Positions 11,997 through 25,291 of a DNA stretch of 64,000 bases are shown piece by piece. The stretch's first letter is position 1. Each line of letters starts with the position of its first letter. Source of the DNA: Diphasiastrum complanatum (lineage: Eukaryota; Streptophyta; Lycopodiopsida; Lycopodiales; Lycopodiaceae); assembly GCA_029204225.1 (NCBI GenBank), contig CM055098.1, positions 55,314,282 through 55,378,281 of the forward strand. Reading direction: 5' to 3'. Under the pieces are notes generated by a model. That model searched no databases. It saw nothing but the letters and a program-made list of their open reading frames with translations, and had not been told where the DNA came from. Position numbers and translations under genes: made by a program.

Positions 11997-14900
11997 ATGA
12001 ATGGTGCATATACAAGTCAGATCTTATCCGACAAGCTTACCAAGCTTAATAATTCGCAGCAGAGCATTGAGAGTATCCAGCGACAAGAATATTTCATGAC
12101 ATTTAGTTTTTATTTTCTGATTATTCATGATATCAGACTTGTTGTAATTATATGTCAGCTGCATTTAGATGGTTCAAAAAATGGTAAAGCAACACTTGTG
12201 GTCAAGTCTCCTTAACTTATAAAAAGCTTTATCACATTGGTGCATATTTCACCGGAAAAAGGCAAAACAGGTTGTGGAAACATGGGGTAAGGAGTTTGCT
12301 GTAGCTTCAAAAGATCAGCAAGTGCCTCTGTTATACTTAGCGAATGATATATTGCAAAACAGTCGTCGTAAAGGCTTGGAGTTTGTCAATGAGTTCTGGA
12401 AGGTTCTCCCTGCATCCTTAAAAGGTGCTTTGGAGAGTGGAGACGAGAGTGTTCGTACGACAGCTTTTCGTTTGGTGAGTTGATTGTACTTTAGTGACTT
12501 ACATTTGTAGGTAGGGGTGCTATGCTATTGCTAAGATGACTATGCTGTTAACTCTTGGACATAAAATCTGGATTGCATGAGGAATGGGAAAACAATTTTG
12601 AAAAGCTAGTTTCTTCATGTCTCTAAAGAGTTGGATTTTTCTAATTTTGAGCTTCTCTCAGAAGTTTTTGAGTGACTTCGACACAACTTCCCAATAGTGT
12701 GATGATCTGATAATCTGGGCGAAGGGTTGTGTGTGGGGGGTGGTTTGAGTTTACTGGTCTTACTGTCAATTCAAGATAGATTTTTGGATTGTCATAAGCA
12801 CCGGATGTCTTACGTAGCTTGGGTCCATTCATTAGGTGTACAGTCCTTATTGTCTTGACTTTTGCTCTCATTCTTATCGGTGTTGTTTCCATTGAGCTGA
12901 ACAATATTGTAGTCTTCATTTTTTATAGAAAATCCAAGTTCCAACTATGGTGGTAAATGTTTACAATTGGGATTCTAATACAAAGAGTGCTTAAAAAGCC
13001 AGTTTTGATTACATTTTGCTAGTCAAACATAGGTGGCTGTTCAGGTTTTTGTTAATTGAAAATGACTTTTGGAGTGCATGCTGTTATACAACAAATTTTT
13101 AAGTCACCTTGTTCAAAAGGATTCTAAATTTCTCTGTTCATAAACGCTTGAGACTTCTAATCTACTGAATGCATTTTTCCTTGTAAGTTCGGTGGAAGAA
13201 CATGTCTGAACTATTTGGTGGTCTAAATATTCAATAAAGCCTATTATTTAGTTGATACTATGCATCAGAGTTCTCATTAAGAACCACTGCTGTGAATTTC
13301 TGTGCCAGATTGATATATGGGAGGACAGAAAGGTATTTGGAACTTTCTCCCAAAGTTTAAGAGAGGAGCTATTAGAGAAGGAAACTCCATCCAGGCTGGA
13401 AAATCATGGGAAACGTTTACGTTCTTCTATCAAGATTGTAAGTTACTCCATGTATCTGTAAATTATGTAGCTCAACCAGGGCACCAAGAATTTGCAGCAT
13501 CGTTTGAAAATTTTATGGCTATTGCAATAAGGAACAGGAAATGCATAGATTGATTCATCATACTTTCTTGAAGACATCATAATCTGAGTTCTGATCTAAT
13601 TGAGGGTTTTGCATGGCACAGAAAAAGGACGGAGGTATTTTGGAGAAGGTAGCAACTGCTTACCTTACCGTTCATGAGGGTGTTCCTGAGGAGGAATCAA
13701 CCCTTGCTGAATGCAGTATTGCCATCAGCCGAGTTGAGAGCTTGGGAAGAGAAGCTGGGAGCCAGATTGGAAATGGTACATCATTAATCTGGTTGACTTT
13801 ATGATTAAGTTATTTTGTATCAGAAATAATCTATGCCAGCATATATAGGCATATAAACAATTTTTGTTGCTTTGCTGGGGGCATAGCTAGGTGATTTTAA
13901 GGATACTTTCAGTTTATGCCTCCAGCACCTCACTGTTGTAAGGAACTCTTATCAGAGGTGGGAAGGAAATCGACTAGGAAAGGTATAACTTCTTGAACGA
14001 GGCTTTTTTATTAGTGTCAGGTGCAAGATAAACATTCTATAAGAAATCTCCGTCAGCAAATGCAAGCATCCAAACAGTTGCAAAAATTATCAGATGTGGT
14101 TGTAAGGAGTAAAAATTAAATATCATAAAAGCAAGTTGTGGCTTGCTGTTATCTTCAGTGAAAGGTGTACCATATAACATATGCCATACATAGGATACCT
14201 ACAGCAACATTAGCTGCACAATTTGCCAGTCACTTTATAAATTGCTGTGTATATGAGGTTTGGACTTGACGTTGGGGAATCAGACCATGTATAAAATCTT
14301 AGGTAGGGTTATTCTGTACTTTCAACCAGACAGAGTTCCATGAAAGGGAAACGTACTACTTTTGCTTTAAGATAGTGCTACCTAGCAGTGTTGTTTAAGT
14401 GACTGGATATTGAAGAGCATCTTCTTTCATTGATAAGGTTTTGCTGATTTAGAATTTCTGATTGTGGATTGTGTAGTGATGGATTGAAAAATGTACATAT
14501 TTCCTCCTTTGTATGTTTTCCAGTATTTGTGCATCCAGTCTATGCTATATAAATCATCTCACATCAACAGTTTTTCAATGTTTTGTATGCATCAAAGGTC
14601 TTTTTTTGGGTAACAGTTGGCAGTAGAACTGGTTTGTGAAGTTTCTTATGTAGGCACTTTGAATGCAGGACTTAGATGATAGAAGCCCAGTTTCCAAAAC
14701 TATCCTTTTTACCTATATCTTCACCAAGATCTCTTGCCAATTCTTCTTTCTATCTAATTACGCACTGCAAGTCCTACTCACTTTTCAAGTTCAGCACTAA
14801 TGTTCTATAAGTTCTTAAAAGCTTTTGTAAGACCAACTTTTTTTGGAAAATAGTACATGTATCAGTTGATATGAACTGAGTCCCAGTTACAACTTGATAT

Positions 14901-16802
14901 TCTTAGGTACAGTCAATGAAACCGCCCTAGCAGATGAACTGCAGCAGCAGCACGTGGTAATATCGCAGTGTATTGAATTTCTTGAAGCCAGTGAAGCCAA
15001 CCGTACCAAACTTGCCTCACTATTGAAGGAAGCACTCCATGATCAGGTCTTTTTCATTTGAGTACGAGTTTAGTCCTCTTGTACTTAGATGTCATTCTTT
15101 CTTATTTTTTAGAAGTTTTGTACATGCACGCTTTGGTGGGTTGGAGCTTATTGGAATTTCTATTTGCAGGAGCGTAAATTGGTTCATATCCGTACACAGC
15201 TTCAGGTACGGTCGCAACAAAATAGCTGTAATCATTATACTGTGGAGTGTCAGCTTTTGAAACCAGCTGACTTTTATTTTGTAAAATGTGATTCTTTTCC
15301 GTGTAACATAGACTGGTGCCTGAGGCCCTAGTGAATCAGGCCTTTTTCCTTATAAATGTAGCGAGTTCATTCGATTAACTTTTCTCTTTGGTAGCTAGTC
15401 TTCATCATAGCTGAGTCTGCCCTTCACCTGCAAGGAGATAAACTGAGGACCTTGGTCTTTTTATAAATGTCGTATGTAGAGCTAGTTCAGACATCTTTAT
15501 GCATTTGGTTTCATGTACCCTTGGGAGCTGATGACATCAGTAAGATGTCATGGCACATAGTACATGCTGTGCATGATGAGGTTTTGTGGTCTAAGATGTT
15601 GTAGACAGGCTTGCTAAGGCAAAGTTGCACTACTTTTTGGTGGTTGTCAGTTAGTATCCTAAACTTAACAGTGATATGTATTTATCTGGTCGAAGGACAA
15701 GTGGAGTTGCCATTGTTTTGCTGTCCAGTGTGATAAAAACAAGTAGACAAGTCAACCTACTTCTTTGTGCATGGGTTTCTTTTTGAGGGAAAGGCTATTA
15801 CATGTTATTTCTTTGCAGTCTTTCAATACAGCTATTGCGTAGAGCCTTAAAAACTTTTAGTTTTGTTAACAATACTGTGATAAGGATTGCTTGATAATCA
15901 TTATAAACTTTTTGTTGCAGAAAGCACAGATTCAGGCTTTACATGCTGGGGCGTTGCGGCAACGGCTGCTAAGTGGTGGCTCCAGATTGGGAGAACCTGT
16001 ATCCTCATCACAAGGTGCTCAAGAGTTCACCTTGTCAAGACAGACAACTACAAGCCTTCATGACCATCGCCCTGCTTTGGAAAATGGTGGTCCTCATTCT
16101 GCTTTTGTCGGCTCCTCGATGTCGACTGAGCCAATGTTAGGAAGCATGGTTCCAATAGACACACAAGGCAACAAGCATAAGGATGCTTCAGCAGCTGCGG
16201 CTGAAGTGGCAGCAAAGCTTGCTGCCTCCACATCCTCAGCTGCGATGCTCACATCCGTGTTGTCATCTTTGGCAGCAGAAGAGGTCGCTGCTTCCTATGG
16301 TAATTCCTTTCCGCCACAAAGCAGCCGTGCAGACTACTTTTCCGGGATACATCCTCAAGAAAAAAGACCAAGGCTAGATGGTACTGCAGATGTGATGGCT
16401 ATCTCAGATGTTAGTTCGCCCTACATGCAGCATAATTCTGTTGCTCCGCATCCTCAAACTGGATCACAGCTTCAACAAACTGTTCCAAGTCATCTGACTA
16501 CCATGCATCACCAATCTCTTCCAACGCAGCATCAGACACACATGGTGCAACATCAAGCTTCCTCAGTGCAGCCTCAAGCAGCACCTCCCATGCCACAGTA
16601 CTTGGGAGTTACTACAATGGGAGTCCCTTACAGTTACTCAGGTGGTCTAGCACCCATTCCATTACAGAGTCCTCAAATGGCAATGCCACCTCAGCCTCTT
16701 CCACCAGGCTGTCCACCTGGGCCGTACCAACAATTGCAACCACCTGGGATGGGTTTCTATGCTCAGCCCCCCTTGCCTCTTACTCCTGTTCCCCGACAAT
16801 GA
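11997..16802 (+). CDS. CID-domain RNA polymerase II CTD-interacting protein (RPRD/Rtt103-like)
   Basis: Seven exons: 11997-12072, 12227-12474, 13309-13437, 13622-13775, 14907-15046, 15170-15205, 15921-16802, all with GT..AG borders and matching phases, giving 554 aa. Residues about 5-135 form the CID (ENTH/VHS-like helical) domain, with LNNSQQSIETLSHWCIFHR, VPLLYLANDILQNS and IWEDRKVFG, as in the Arabidopsis At5g10060/At5g65180 proteins. A helical, probably coiled-coil stretch follows (about 150-280). Next comes a conserved Ala/Ser helix (EVAAKLAASTSSAAMLTSVL), then a long His/Gln/Pro-rich tail. Such proteins bind the phosphorylated CTD in the nucleus and act in transcription termination and 3' processing (family knowledge). 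The ATG at 11997 follows an in-frame stop at 11985, so it is the start within its exon. The largest intron (13776-14906) holds no recognised element. Confidence 0.93.
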
Positions 16803-19539
16803 AAATGGTTCATGGATGGTAATGAGCATGCTCAGACCTGGAGCTGTTCTTTAGACCCTGCAGGCAATGATCAGGCAGATTGCCAAAGAAGGATTTATAA
16901 TTCTTCTTGGTCGCATTAACTTTTTCTAACCAATGCTATGTAAGGTATAGTCATACATTAAGTTGCCAATTTGCTTGAACATTAGTTGTATCAGTAAATT
17001 AGCTGGAATCTCTCTTTACCAAGTATTAGCTTGGATGTTTTTGAGCTATTTTGAATGTTTAGTTTTGTGCTAAAGGTGCTGCAGTCACACAATCCAATGT
17101 AAGAATTCTAAATCTTTTGGGTTAAAGATGCCCAGAACAATCATCTGATGATAACTTTATTTCATGTAGTATATTTTTGATGTCTTATCTTCTTATTCGT
17201 CAGTACTGTTTGACCACATATTTTATGTCAGTAACGCTTCTAGCATGTAGTCACAGTTTTGTGGACAGATGGATTTTTCTGGTCATTCGAGGACGTCCAA
17301 GGGCATTTTTCCCTTTTGAACTGGATAGTATGTGGACTTGCCCTTTTTTTAGCAGGTCTGCCTATCTTACTTCTGGTTCATCATTAGCTACAAAAGGTCA
17401 CAGTTCACAAATTCAGCACAAGTATGCTGTATCACAGAATATCATCCCTTGACATTGGTGAGTTGTTGGATTAAGCTGGCTCAAAAAGACATTTTGGATG
17501 TGTTGTCAATCTGAAACCCAATGGCTAAATAATCATTGATTAACAGTCAGAGAAGCCATTCAGTCATTGATTGATGATACTAGATCTCTCACACCCATTT
17601 TACACCGCAGTGAGCCCTGGTCTCATGTGTTTAATCCTCTTTCAAAATATTCTTGTTATTTGAGTGGCTTGTCTCATCTAGTTAATGTGCCAATATCGTT
17701 TTTTAGGTATTGGGCACCTGCTTGCACAATATTTGCAGTCCAGCAACTTTTGAGCCATCGAGATCAATCCAAATAAAGAATGCTTTGATTCAATTTACAG
17801 CAAAGGCATGCTGAAGAAATTTAGCTTGTTGGTCTTTCGATAAATGCATGAAAGCTAATAAATAACTTCTGTTCGGGCATGACATGAGCAGGCATGTTTT
17901 AGCCCACAGTCAATGTTATAGGATATACTCCTTGATATGCAATTTGCAACTTAACACACTAAATCTTTTTGGGGAAGGTGTGCGCGCGCGTGCGTGTGTT
18001 TGTTTGGTAATTCTATCGTGATGGTTGGGGTGGGGTGCCTTCGTGTGCGTAGTGTATGCTAGACTATCCAATGCCCTGCTTGTGTAATATCAAAAATTAC
18101 ATCAATTTTCTTCGTTGCAACAAATTGCAGTTGGAAGGAGGGAATCTAAAGACCTGGAGACGTTATCTCTACATCTATGCTTTGCCATAGAGTGGCTGAT
18201 GCAACGACTTGGTCATTTGCAAAGAATTTGGAACGTTGGATCAAAAAATCATGTTGCCACAAAAGTAATTGATTTATTCTTACACTGGTGCATGACAGGT
18301 AAGAGGATTTTACCTAACAAGGATAACCAATCAAATGTACAGTCATTAAAGACTCAAGCCAGGAGCATTGGATCCTGACAATCTGATTAAAGGTTCATGT
18401 TTACAGAACTCTCCAAAAGTTGCTATGAAGATGATCGCTCTTAAAGAGCTTCTGAGGCGGTGATCCCTGCTACTACAAGAGTTGAAGCCCTCTCTAGTCT
18501 ACAATATGTTTCAGTATATGATCTGGTTTCTAACAAGCCACTGATGTAAGTATCATGCACATTTCACATTATAAATAAATAAAATGAATCTCATTCTGAT
18601 GAGTGGCCTGAGTCGCATGCCTAGTGTGAGCTACACAGGCTTTATTAAAATTGTTCGTTTGTTCATTGGTGAATCATATGAACTTCACAAGTCAAAGTTG
18701 GATCGATTTAGAATTGATTACTTGTTGCTTCGAAACTCACATTCAAGCAAATGAGAGGTGATAACACCTCGAGTGTTAGTGATTTTTTTTTAGAACGCAT
18801 TGATTTTGCATATTGGGCAAACTTTGAGAGTGCATATGATGCGGGCTACAATACCTTATGACAACAAGCTTTCAACTATGGCTCATACATGCATCATATT
18901 GTTCATCACAAAAGCAAGAAAGAAATCAAAATTATGAGTAGAAAGGCTTTTTCTATTTGTATATAAAAGTTCTCAATGTATTCGCTTAGCAATCATCATC
19001 ACACCTATTTTTTTGCTCAGAATTGAGTAGAAATGTACTTGCAGGTAACTCTTGCTGAGTACATATGTTTTTCACTAAATTTGGATATCTTTGGAGCAGC
19101 ATTGGTCTTCAGTGGGATGGCTATTTTCAGAATGGAAACTCACTGAGCGTGTGCAAGAGCCACTTTCAGTTGGGTTTTCATCAATAGGAAAAACTAGGAT
19201 TCTCTTTAGAGACTGGAAACAAGTTAGATCCTCTAAGTTTGGTCAACTAATTATAGAAGTGGAAGGAACCATCACACGCTCCTCTCTTGGTGCAAAGTAT
19301 GGACGATCATAAATTGAGGCAAATTCAAGACGACCTAACCACATTCCCATGAGTAGGCTGGTGAACTTTGGATCTAAGAAGTTAATAATTTATTGTTGCG
19401 AAGAGAAAAGTTTGTTATGGGATCTCACGCGATGGCTATTGGCTCTCATTCTACATTTGGCCAAGTTGTCAGCTATGGTTTGGACTTCAACATACTTTTC
19501 GTGGATCATTAATGGTTTACTTCTTTCTTAAGTCCATAC
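16803..19539. other. CID 3' UTR and unassigned sequence
   Basis: The first few hundred bases are probably 3' UTR of the CID gene; an AATAAA occurs near 17773 but the true polyadenylation site is unclear. A GT/GC-rich dinucleotide patch lies at about 17980-18010. Short open frames at 18115-18378 and 19091-19312 match nothing I recognise. Confidence 0.45.
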
Positions 19540-20430
19540 CACAAAGTTACGTCGTATCAACTCATAGGTCTTATCCACACCAGGATGACCAGCACTGAGG
19601 CTATCATGACAGAGACGCAAGATCCTCTTCACAGCACCTCACAAGTTGGAATAAGAGCCGTGCCATTTCTCATCACTATTCCATCTTTTATGGAATACTT
19701 AAAATGAGTGTGAACCAAGAAGAGCTCTCCTCTTGAGACTCTGCATGGTTGTGACTCATCTCCTGTTCCACTTTCTTATAGTGAGGATCTTCCTGCTAAG
19801 CCTTTCTTATCTCAGACAGTAAGTCATTTTCAATGACTACAAATGACATTTGATACACCACACGAGATGGTGAATCTGCCACACGATTCTTGGCACCATT
19901 CTGGTACCAAATCTCTATTAGAAATTTCTGCATGAGCTCAAACCATCTGGCTTGCCGACCTCTAAGGTTTGACTGCTTACAAAAGTATCTCAAGGTATCA
20001 TGATAAGTGAATACCTCAAATTTTGATCCATACAAATAATGCCTCCATGCCTTTAATGCATGAACTATGGCATACAACTCATTTTCATGAGTTGGATAAT
20101 TTTTCTATGGAGAGTTGAGCTTCTTTCTCTCAAAGGCCATAGGCCTACCCTCTTGCATCAAAACTGCTCCCACAGCAATGTCACTCGCATCCGTATCTAT
20201 AACATAGAGCTTTTGAGTGTCTGCAATCTTTAGAGTGACACACTTAGAAATAGCTTGCTTCAGCTGATCAAAGCTTGCTTGTTGTAGTTCAGTCCACGCA
20301 CTAAATCTATTTTTTTGAGTCAAATTAGTCAAAGGTGCTGCAATATAGGAGTATCATTTACAATATTTTTTATAAAACATTGGCAATTCAAGAAAAGTGT
20401 CAGCTGATGCCATGCCCCGAGGTGTCGATG
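19540..20430 (-). pseudogene. Ty3/gypsy pol fragment (RT end, RNase H, integrase zinc domain)
   Basis: Reading down the minus strand from 20430: a frame-broken end of the RT (FYKKYCK then IAAPLTNLTQKN), then RNase H with YVIDTDASDIAVGAVL, AIVHALKAWRHYLYG and RQARWFELMQ. The integrase HHCC zinc domain follows around 19560-19640 (CHDSLSAGHPGVDKTYE). Stops and frameshifts split it, and the normal DHDSLRYF block is mutated. LTRs and the integrase core were not found, so this is a dead internal fragment. Confidence 0.88.
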
Positions 20431-21433
20431 CAGAACCTCTCCACTCAAAAGGCTTCCAACAATGATGATGTTGAGAGCCGAGTCTGAGAGCACGGGAATT
20501 ATTAGTGCTAGATTGAGATGTACAGTTTGTGAGCCCCAAGGTAATTTCCGAAAGATGGAAAACTATGTGGGAGCTAGTAACTTAGACTTTCTCAACTTAA
20601 GTTATGTTTTTAATGAAGAGGCCCCCTATTATCATGTAAGAGGTGGAATCCAAATCTTTATAGAATGGGGTTCACTCAATTGTAAGAGGTGGAATCCAAA
20701 TTATGTTAGAATTGGATTCACCAGCTCGTGGGTATACATAGAGGCCTCCTCCACGAGTTTCCAAGCATGTGATATTGTATTGAAATGCTGTTGAATTGAA
20801 ATTTGAATCTCTCTCCATTGCATTTCCATCTATGCTCCATTTTCATGCATTAAGTTCAGGTACTGATGTATGAATGTGTTTTGTTGTTGATTCTTCCTCT
20901 TTAAAGTTTGGTTTATGATTAGAATTAGGTATATGTGCATGGCCTTGTGGCAGATTATAATCATTCTGATCTGATGCTGCTTGGTGCTTGACTCCCTGAG
21001 GAGTTTTTGTTACAAATGTTGAGTGACAATTGTAACAAGCACTTTGTAGGATTCACATTGTTTCAGTGTAGATGTTATGTTGTTGATTCTATTGATTTCA
21101 GTAGGATTAGTCTCAATCTCATTCCTTGTACTGCTTAGATTAGATTAGTAATAATCTACAATCTGTAAGCATCAAAGAAAGAACTGAAACAAACTGTAGA
21201 ACGTAGGCATTCGAATTCTGATAGATCCAGATTGAAGTTGAGCATCCATAATCAGTAGGATCGAGATCAGGTCGTTGATGTACTAACACCATTGCATTAC
21301 CACTATACTGCAAATCGTAGAAGTCTAGAAGCAAGCAGACCCTGTCGATTGTAAGCTGACTGGAATCGATTCGATTGCCAGCAAGAAGAGAGTCAGAAAG
21401 ATTTCGAACAGATAAAAGAATAATAGCAAACAT
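20431..21433 (+). other. Possible 5' LTR/flank of the next gypsy element
   Basis: No coding signal. The PBS-like site at 21434 is preceded by CAAACAT, so an LTR ending in CA near 21432 is expected. A start near 20704 (TGTTAGAATTGG) would give about 730 bp. No second LTR copy is available to confirm this. Confidence 0.35.
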
Positions 21434-21717
21434 TGGCGCCGCTGCTCCTGATAATATTCTTCCATCTTGCTTAAGAATCCGTTTCAACCAGTTTATTTTT
21501 TTCGATTCTGAGAGTTTCTGTCTACTTGCATGTGTGTTCGCATTCATTGTTTTTTCACCAGCACACATTGCATTTGAAAACATCATTTGATCCACACACA
21601 ACCACAAACGATTCTAGAAACCCACTGCCCCACCGCTCTTGCATTTTTTTCAGGGGAGAAAGAACTGTTGGTTGAACCACCGCTTGCACCTGCCGCTTTA
21701 AATTTTAAAAAAATTAC

Positions 21718-21935
21718 ATTCGACGTGCACCCGACGCCAAGCAAAAAAATTGTGTCTGACGATTGCATCCGACGACTAGCCTATACTATTGCATCTGCTG
21801 GCTGCATCCGACAGATTGTAGTCGATAGTGTTGCATCTGACAGTGCATCTGAACTAATTCCTATCCGACATTGCATCCGACACTGTCAGTCTAGTTGCAT
21901 TCGACGAGAGCTATTGGTATGATCCGACAGGCCAT
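21718..21935 (+). repeat. Array of degenerate TGCATCCGAC motifs in gypsy leader
   Basis: About ten variants of TTGCATCCGAC, TGCATCTGAC and ATCCGACA occur in 218 bp at irregular spacing, between the PBS-like site and the gag start. They are too irregular for a simple satellite. Confidence 0.8.
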
Positions 21936-22049
21936 ATTTTATAAAATTCCTATTGGAAATCTTATTATATTCTAAGGTACTGTCAATCACACATTGAAAA
22001 AAAACCAAAAAAAGACAAACAAAAAAAGAGCTGAATTGAATCAGTTCTC

Positions 22050-22900
22050 ATGGCCAACTTACCAGAAGGAGTTATGGATGAGTTCACACCAACCAATCAT
22101 CCACATGATGAGAACAAGTCTTATCATCTTAGATCTCAGGTAAATCAAGATCCTGGACCATCTAGATGGACACCTCAGCCTGACAATCAACCTGTTCAAC
22201 ATGCTCACCATACCGCACGATTCGACAAACGAACATCTCGATTAGAATTACCAAAGTTTGACGGTAATGTGGACCCTCATAGATTGTTACAAGTCTTTGA
22301 GAATGCATGCAAATATATGGAGAATATACTGACAATGCAAAAGTCCAACTATTTTCAATGACCATGGTAGATAAAGCACGAGAGTGGTTTTTTAACCTCA
22401 ATTGTGATGATCGACAAGATTGGTCAGAGCTAAAAGAGTCTTTTATTAAACGCTTCCAACCTTTTAGACTCACAGAAAGTCCCTTTGTACATCTTAGTAA
22501 TATATATAAAAAAAAAGATGAACGTGTACGTGACTACATTGAGCGCTTTAAGCATTTCAAAAGTCAAGTCCAGAAACAACCAACTGATAAAATGTTGATC
22601 ATATGGTTTATAGTTGGCCTTCCAAGACACATCTAGAAAGAGCTTAAATCTAGCGAAGAGTATTTTACTCCTAAGTCTGCTATGTCCGATGCCATTCGTG
22701 AAGAAGATGAAGGGTCTGATGATGAGAACCAGAAAGAGAAAAGAGCTCACTATGCTTACCTTGATAATTGTCAAGTGAGCCTTGAGATTCCGACCAAGTC
22801 TGGAAGTCTCAGTTTGAGTTGATGAATCAACAACATCAACAATAGTTGGAAAAACTCAACAAAGAGTTTCACCAAGCCTTAAAGTCTATTCCGAGTCAGT
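22050..22900 (+). pseudogene. Gypsy gag (capsid) pseudogene
   Basis: Starts MANLPEGVMDEF at the first ATG after the leader. A Retrotrans_gag-like region follows in two frames: LELPKFDGNVDPHRLLQVFE, then a frameshift near 22340, then AREWFFNLN and VRDYIERFKHFKSQV. A stop near 22635 and further frame changes show it is not functional. DAIREEDEGSDDEN near 22690 also occurs in similar form in the fragment at 56085-56348. Confidence 0.85.
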
Positions 22901-22937
22901 TGCCAGTGCAATTGCCATCTGGTAACGCTATCCATAG

Positions 22938-23640
22938 GTGAGTACTTGGTGCCCACAATGTCGTGGCTCACATACCGATAATGAGTGTCCATTACACCGA
23001 CCTTACGAAACGCAACATTGTATACTTTGTGATACGACTACTCATACCACATCCAGTTGTAGGTACAACCCACGCAACATGCAATATTTTAGACCACAAC
23101 AATATGCACAACAATATGCACCATGAGGACAACCACAAGCACCATATAACCCCTGTTATATGAGTTCAGTCCAAGTCTAGGAATTGCCTAGACAATAACC
23201 ACCTGCACAACAACAATGATTGGCACTCCCAGGTCCAAGAGGATCTGCTCTATCCAACAAGCCAAACTAGCAGAACTAACCCCAAGTTCAGGCAAATGTA
23301 GTGTAGAATACCACCTATGACACCCCAGCCTATGAATCTACTTATGATGACGATAATCCGAACACAAACGTAGATGAGGCATCTACCTCCTATTCTAATG
23401 AGCAATATTATTCGGAGGAACAACCTACACAAGTCGACTAAAATGGTTATGCCATTTTCCCTTCAGCATTTTAAAAAAGATGTTTTGTCTGCGGAGAAAC
23501 CAGTCACTTTCAAAGTGAATGTAGACTTTGATATGATTTTGTAGCCAAATGTGTTGATTGTATCAGACGACATTGCTATAAAGATTGCCCTAACCAAACC
23601 AAGAAGACAGTTCCAGCACGTAGGGTATCTGAAGAACCGT
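22938..23640 (+). pseudogene. Gypsy gag zinc-knuckle region
   Basis: Three or more Cys/His clusters in series: CPQCRGSHTDNECP, then CILCDTTTHTTSSC, then near 23480 a CxxCGExxHxxxxC knuckle followed by CVDC and HCYKDCP. The middle is Gln/Tyr-rich. Stops interrupt it. The gypsy element at 58286 onward carries the same ordered set. Confidence 0.8.
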
Positions 23641-23983
23641 TGATGCAGTCACACGTGCGTAACATAAGGCCTTAGATCAGTCTAAGAATCTAGCACCCCC
23701 TCCTGTTAATACTTCCATGGTGCCACAATCTTACTCTGACCCTGTAGAAGCCCAAAGGAAATACCAAAAACCCATAGATGAGTTTGATAGAGCTGAAGCT
23801 AGGATTTCTACTCCGCCATCTGTCCGGTTACCTACACAAGGGCAACCACCACGAGGAATTGAGGTTCTTTACGATATCTTACAAGCTCAAATCACTATGC
23901 CCTTTTACACGGCCGAAAAGTTTTTGAAACCCCTGCAGGATGCCATACTATAAATCTCCCAGTAGCCTAATGTACCCGATGAG

Positions 23984-24523
23984 TTGAGACGATTGGAAAA
24001 CGCTGAAGTGGTTCATAATGTTGATATGAGCTTACTTCATATAGGTGTTGCTAAAGGTAACAACATCACTTTACCAGTGCACTACAAATCTTACCCATCT
24101 GTGCAAGCCATTCTCGATAGGGGGTCTGGCGTGAATATTATCGCCCTGTCCTTAGCTAAGGCATGGGGAATATCCACATTGGAAAAGCCTAAGTACAAGT
24201 TATGTATGGCTGACCAACGAATGACGACACCTTCTGGTCACATAAGCAATTTACCGATTAAAATTGTCGGTTTGATTTTCACCATAGAGTGTATAGTACT
24301 AAATTTTTCTGATGAACCGCACACCTATCAATTCCTTCTTGAAACTCCTTGGTTAGAAATGGCCGGAGTGATTCAAGATTGGAAAAAAAAAAACAAAATA
24401 GTTTTTGGCAACAGAGACAGGAGAATCTTTGTCGATAACGTTGCAATCAGCAGTACTTGGTTTGAATCCTTGTTCAATGAGGAATGTGTTGATCCTCTGA
24501 AACCCAGCTCACCGGGAAGATAA
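23984..24523 (+). pseudogene. Gypsy aspartic protease region
   Basis: An open stretch of 179 codons with the retropepsin signature AILDRGSGVNIIALSLAKAW. The catalytic Asp is present but the residue after it is Arg where the sister copy near 61980 has Gly. LPIKIVGLIF and FLLETPWLEMAGVIQDW follow as flap and C-terminal blocks. RT should come next but is missing. Confidence 0.85.
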
Positions 24524-24699
24524 AGCTTGTATGAATTGAAGACGATTGGTCTACAACTACCTATGATGACCCCGACAATATCGATTCCACCCTAAAGGGT
24601 CATTATGTGTAGAGTACCGATATCATCAATTGGGAACATGCCTTAACAACTGTCGCCAATGGTTTCGCGAACAGATTGTTTTTCGTTTGGTTTTCTTTT

Positions 24700-25291
24700 G
24701 CAGAAGCTTTCAAGATCCTAAGCATGGGACTACAGATCACAGAACATAAATCATTCTAGCAATCAAGATGACGAAAAACAATGAGATGGAGAAGAGAGCA
24801 GTTGTATCATCAATTTTTGAGTTTTGAGTGAGATGATCAGTGTCTCGCTCATTGGCGGTCTGACACTCAGCTCAATCGCTATGTTCTGCTCGTTGGCAGA
24901 CTTTCATGCACAAATATTTTTGTTTCTCTATCTTATTCTATTCTTCTGCTCTATCTCTTCTATATTGTGTTGATCCATAAATTGTGTTTATATCTCCATT
25001 GTGTGGAGTTTACAAGATAGCTAAATAGAGAATTACAAGAGTAGTCAATGCTAATCAACTAGTTAGTTATTCTCTGTTATTGCTAACTCTTTTAGCTGAG
25101 TGTGAAGTGCAAGACACCACGCCCATCAAGCTGCCAGCTGCCAGTGCGAATTGTTTTCCTTCGTTTTCTTTTCGTTTTGTGTCTTTTGGTCCTCGAGGTG
25201 TGTTTGACTTTCGCGAATTGTTCGCCCTTCGACCTTTGCTTCGTTTCGCTTCGCTTCGTGACAAAGTTGAAGGAGTTCACAATTTCTGACA
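24700..25291 (-). repeat. Probable 3' LTR of copia element 1
   Basis: On the minus strand the pol frame runs into a purine-rich tract and then TGTCAGAAATTGTG, the expected LTR start, so the LTR ends at 25291 in plus coordinates. The distal end (about 24700) is a guess. The LTR contains many TTCG repeats around 25190-25260. Confidence 0.5.

Larger units (their letters stand above)
21434..24720 (+). mobile_element. Degenerate Ty3/gypsy element: PBS, leader, gag, protease
   Basis: The site at 21434-21450 starts TGGCGCCG like the tRNA-Asp primer-binding sites of plant gypsy elements. A repeat-bearing leader follows, then gag, zinc knuckles and protease. After the protease a short conserved tract (INWEHALTTVANG) matches the equivalent place in the gypsy element at 58286 onward, so the two belong to one lineage. 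The element then stops near 24.7 kb where the copia LTR begins; its RT, RNase H and integrase are absent here. Confidence 0.8.
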
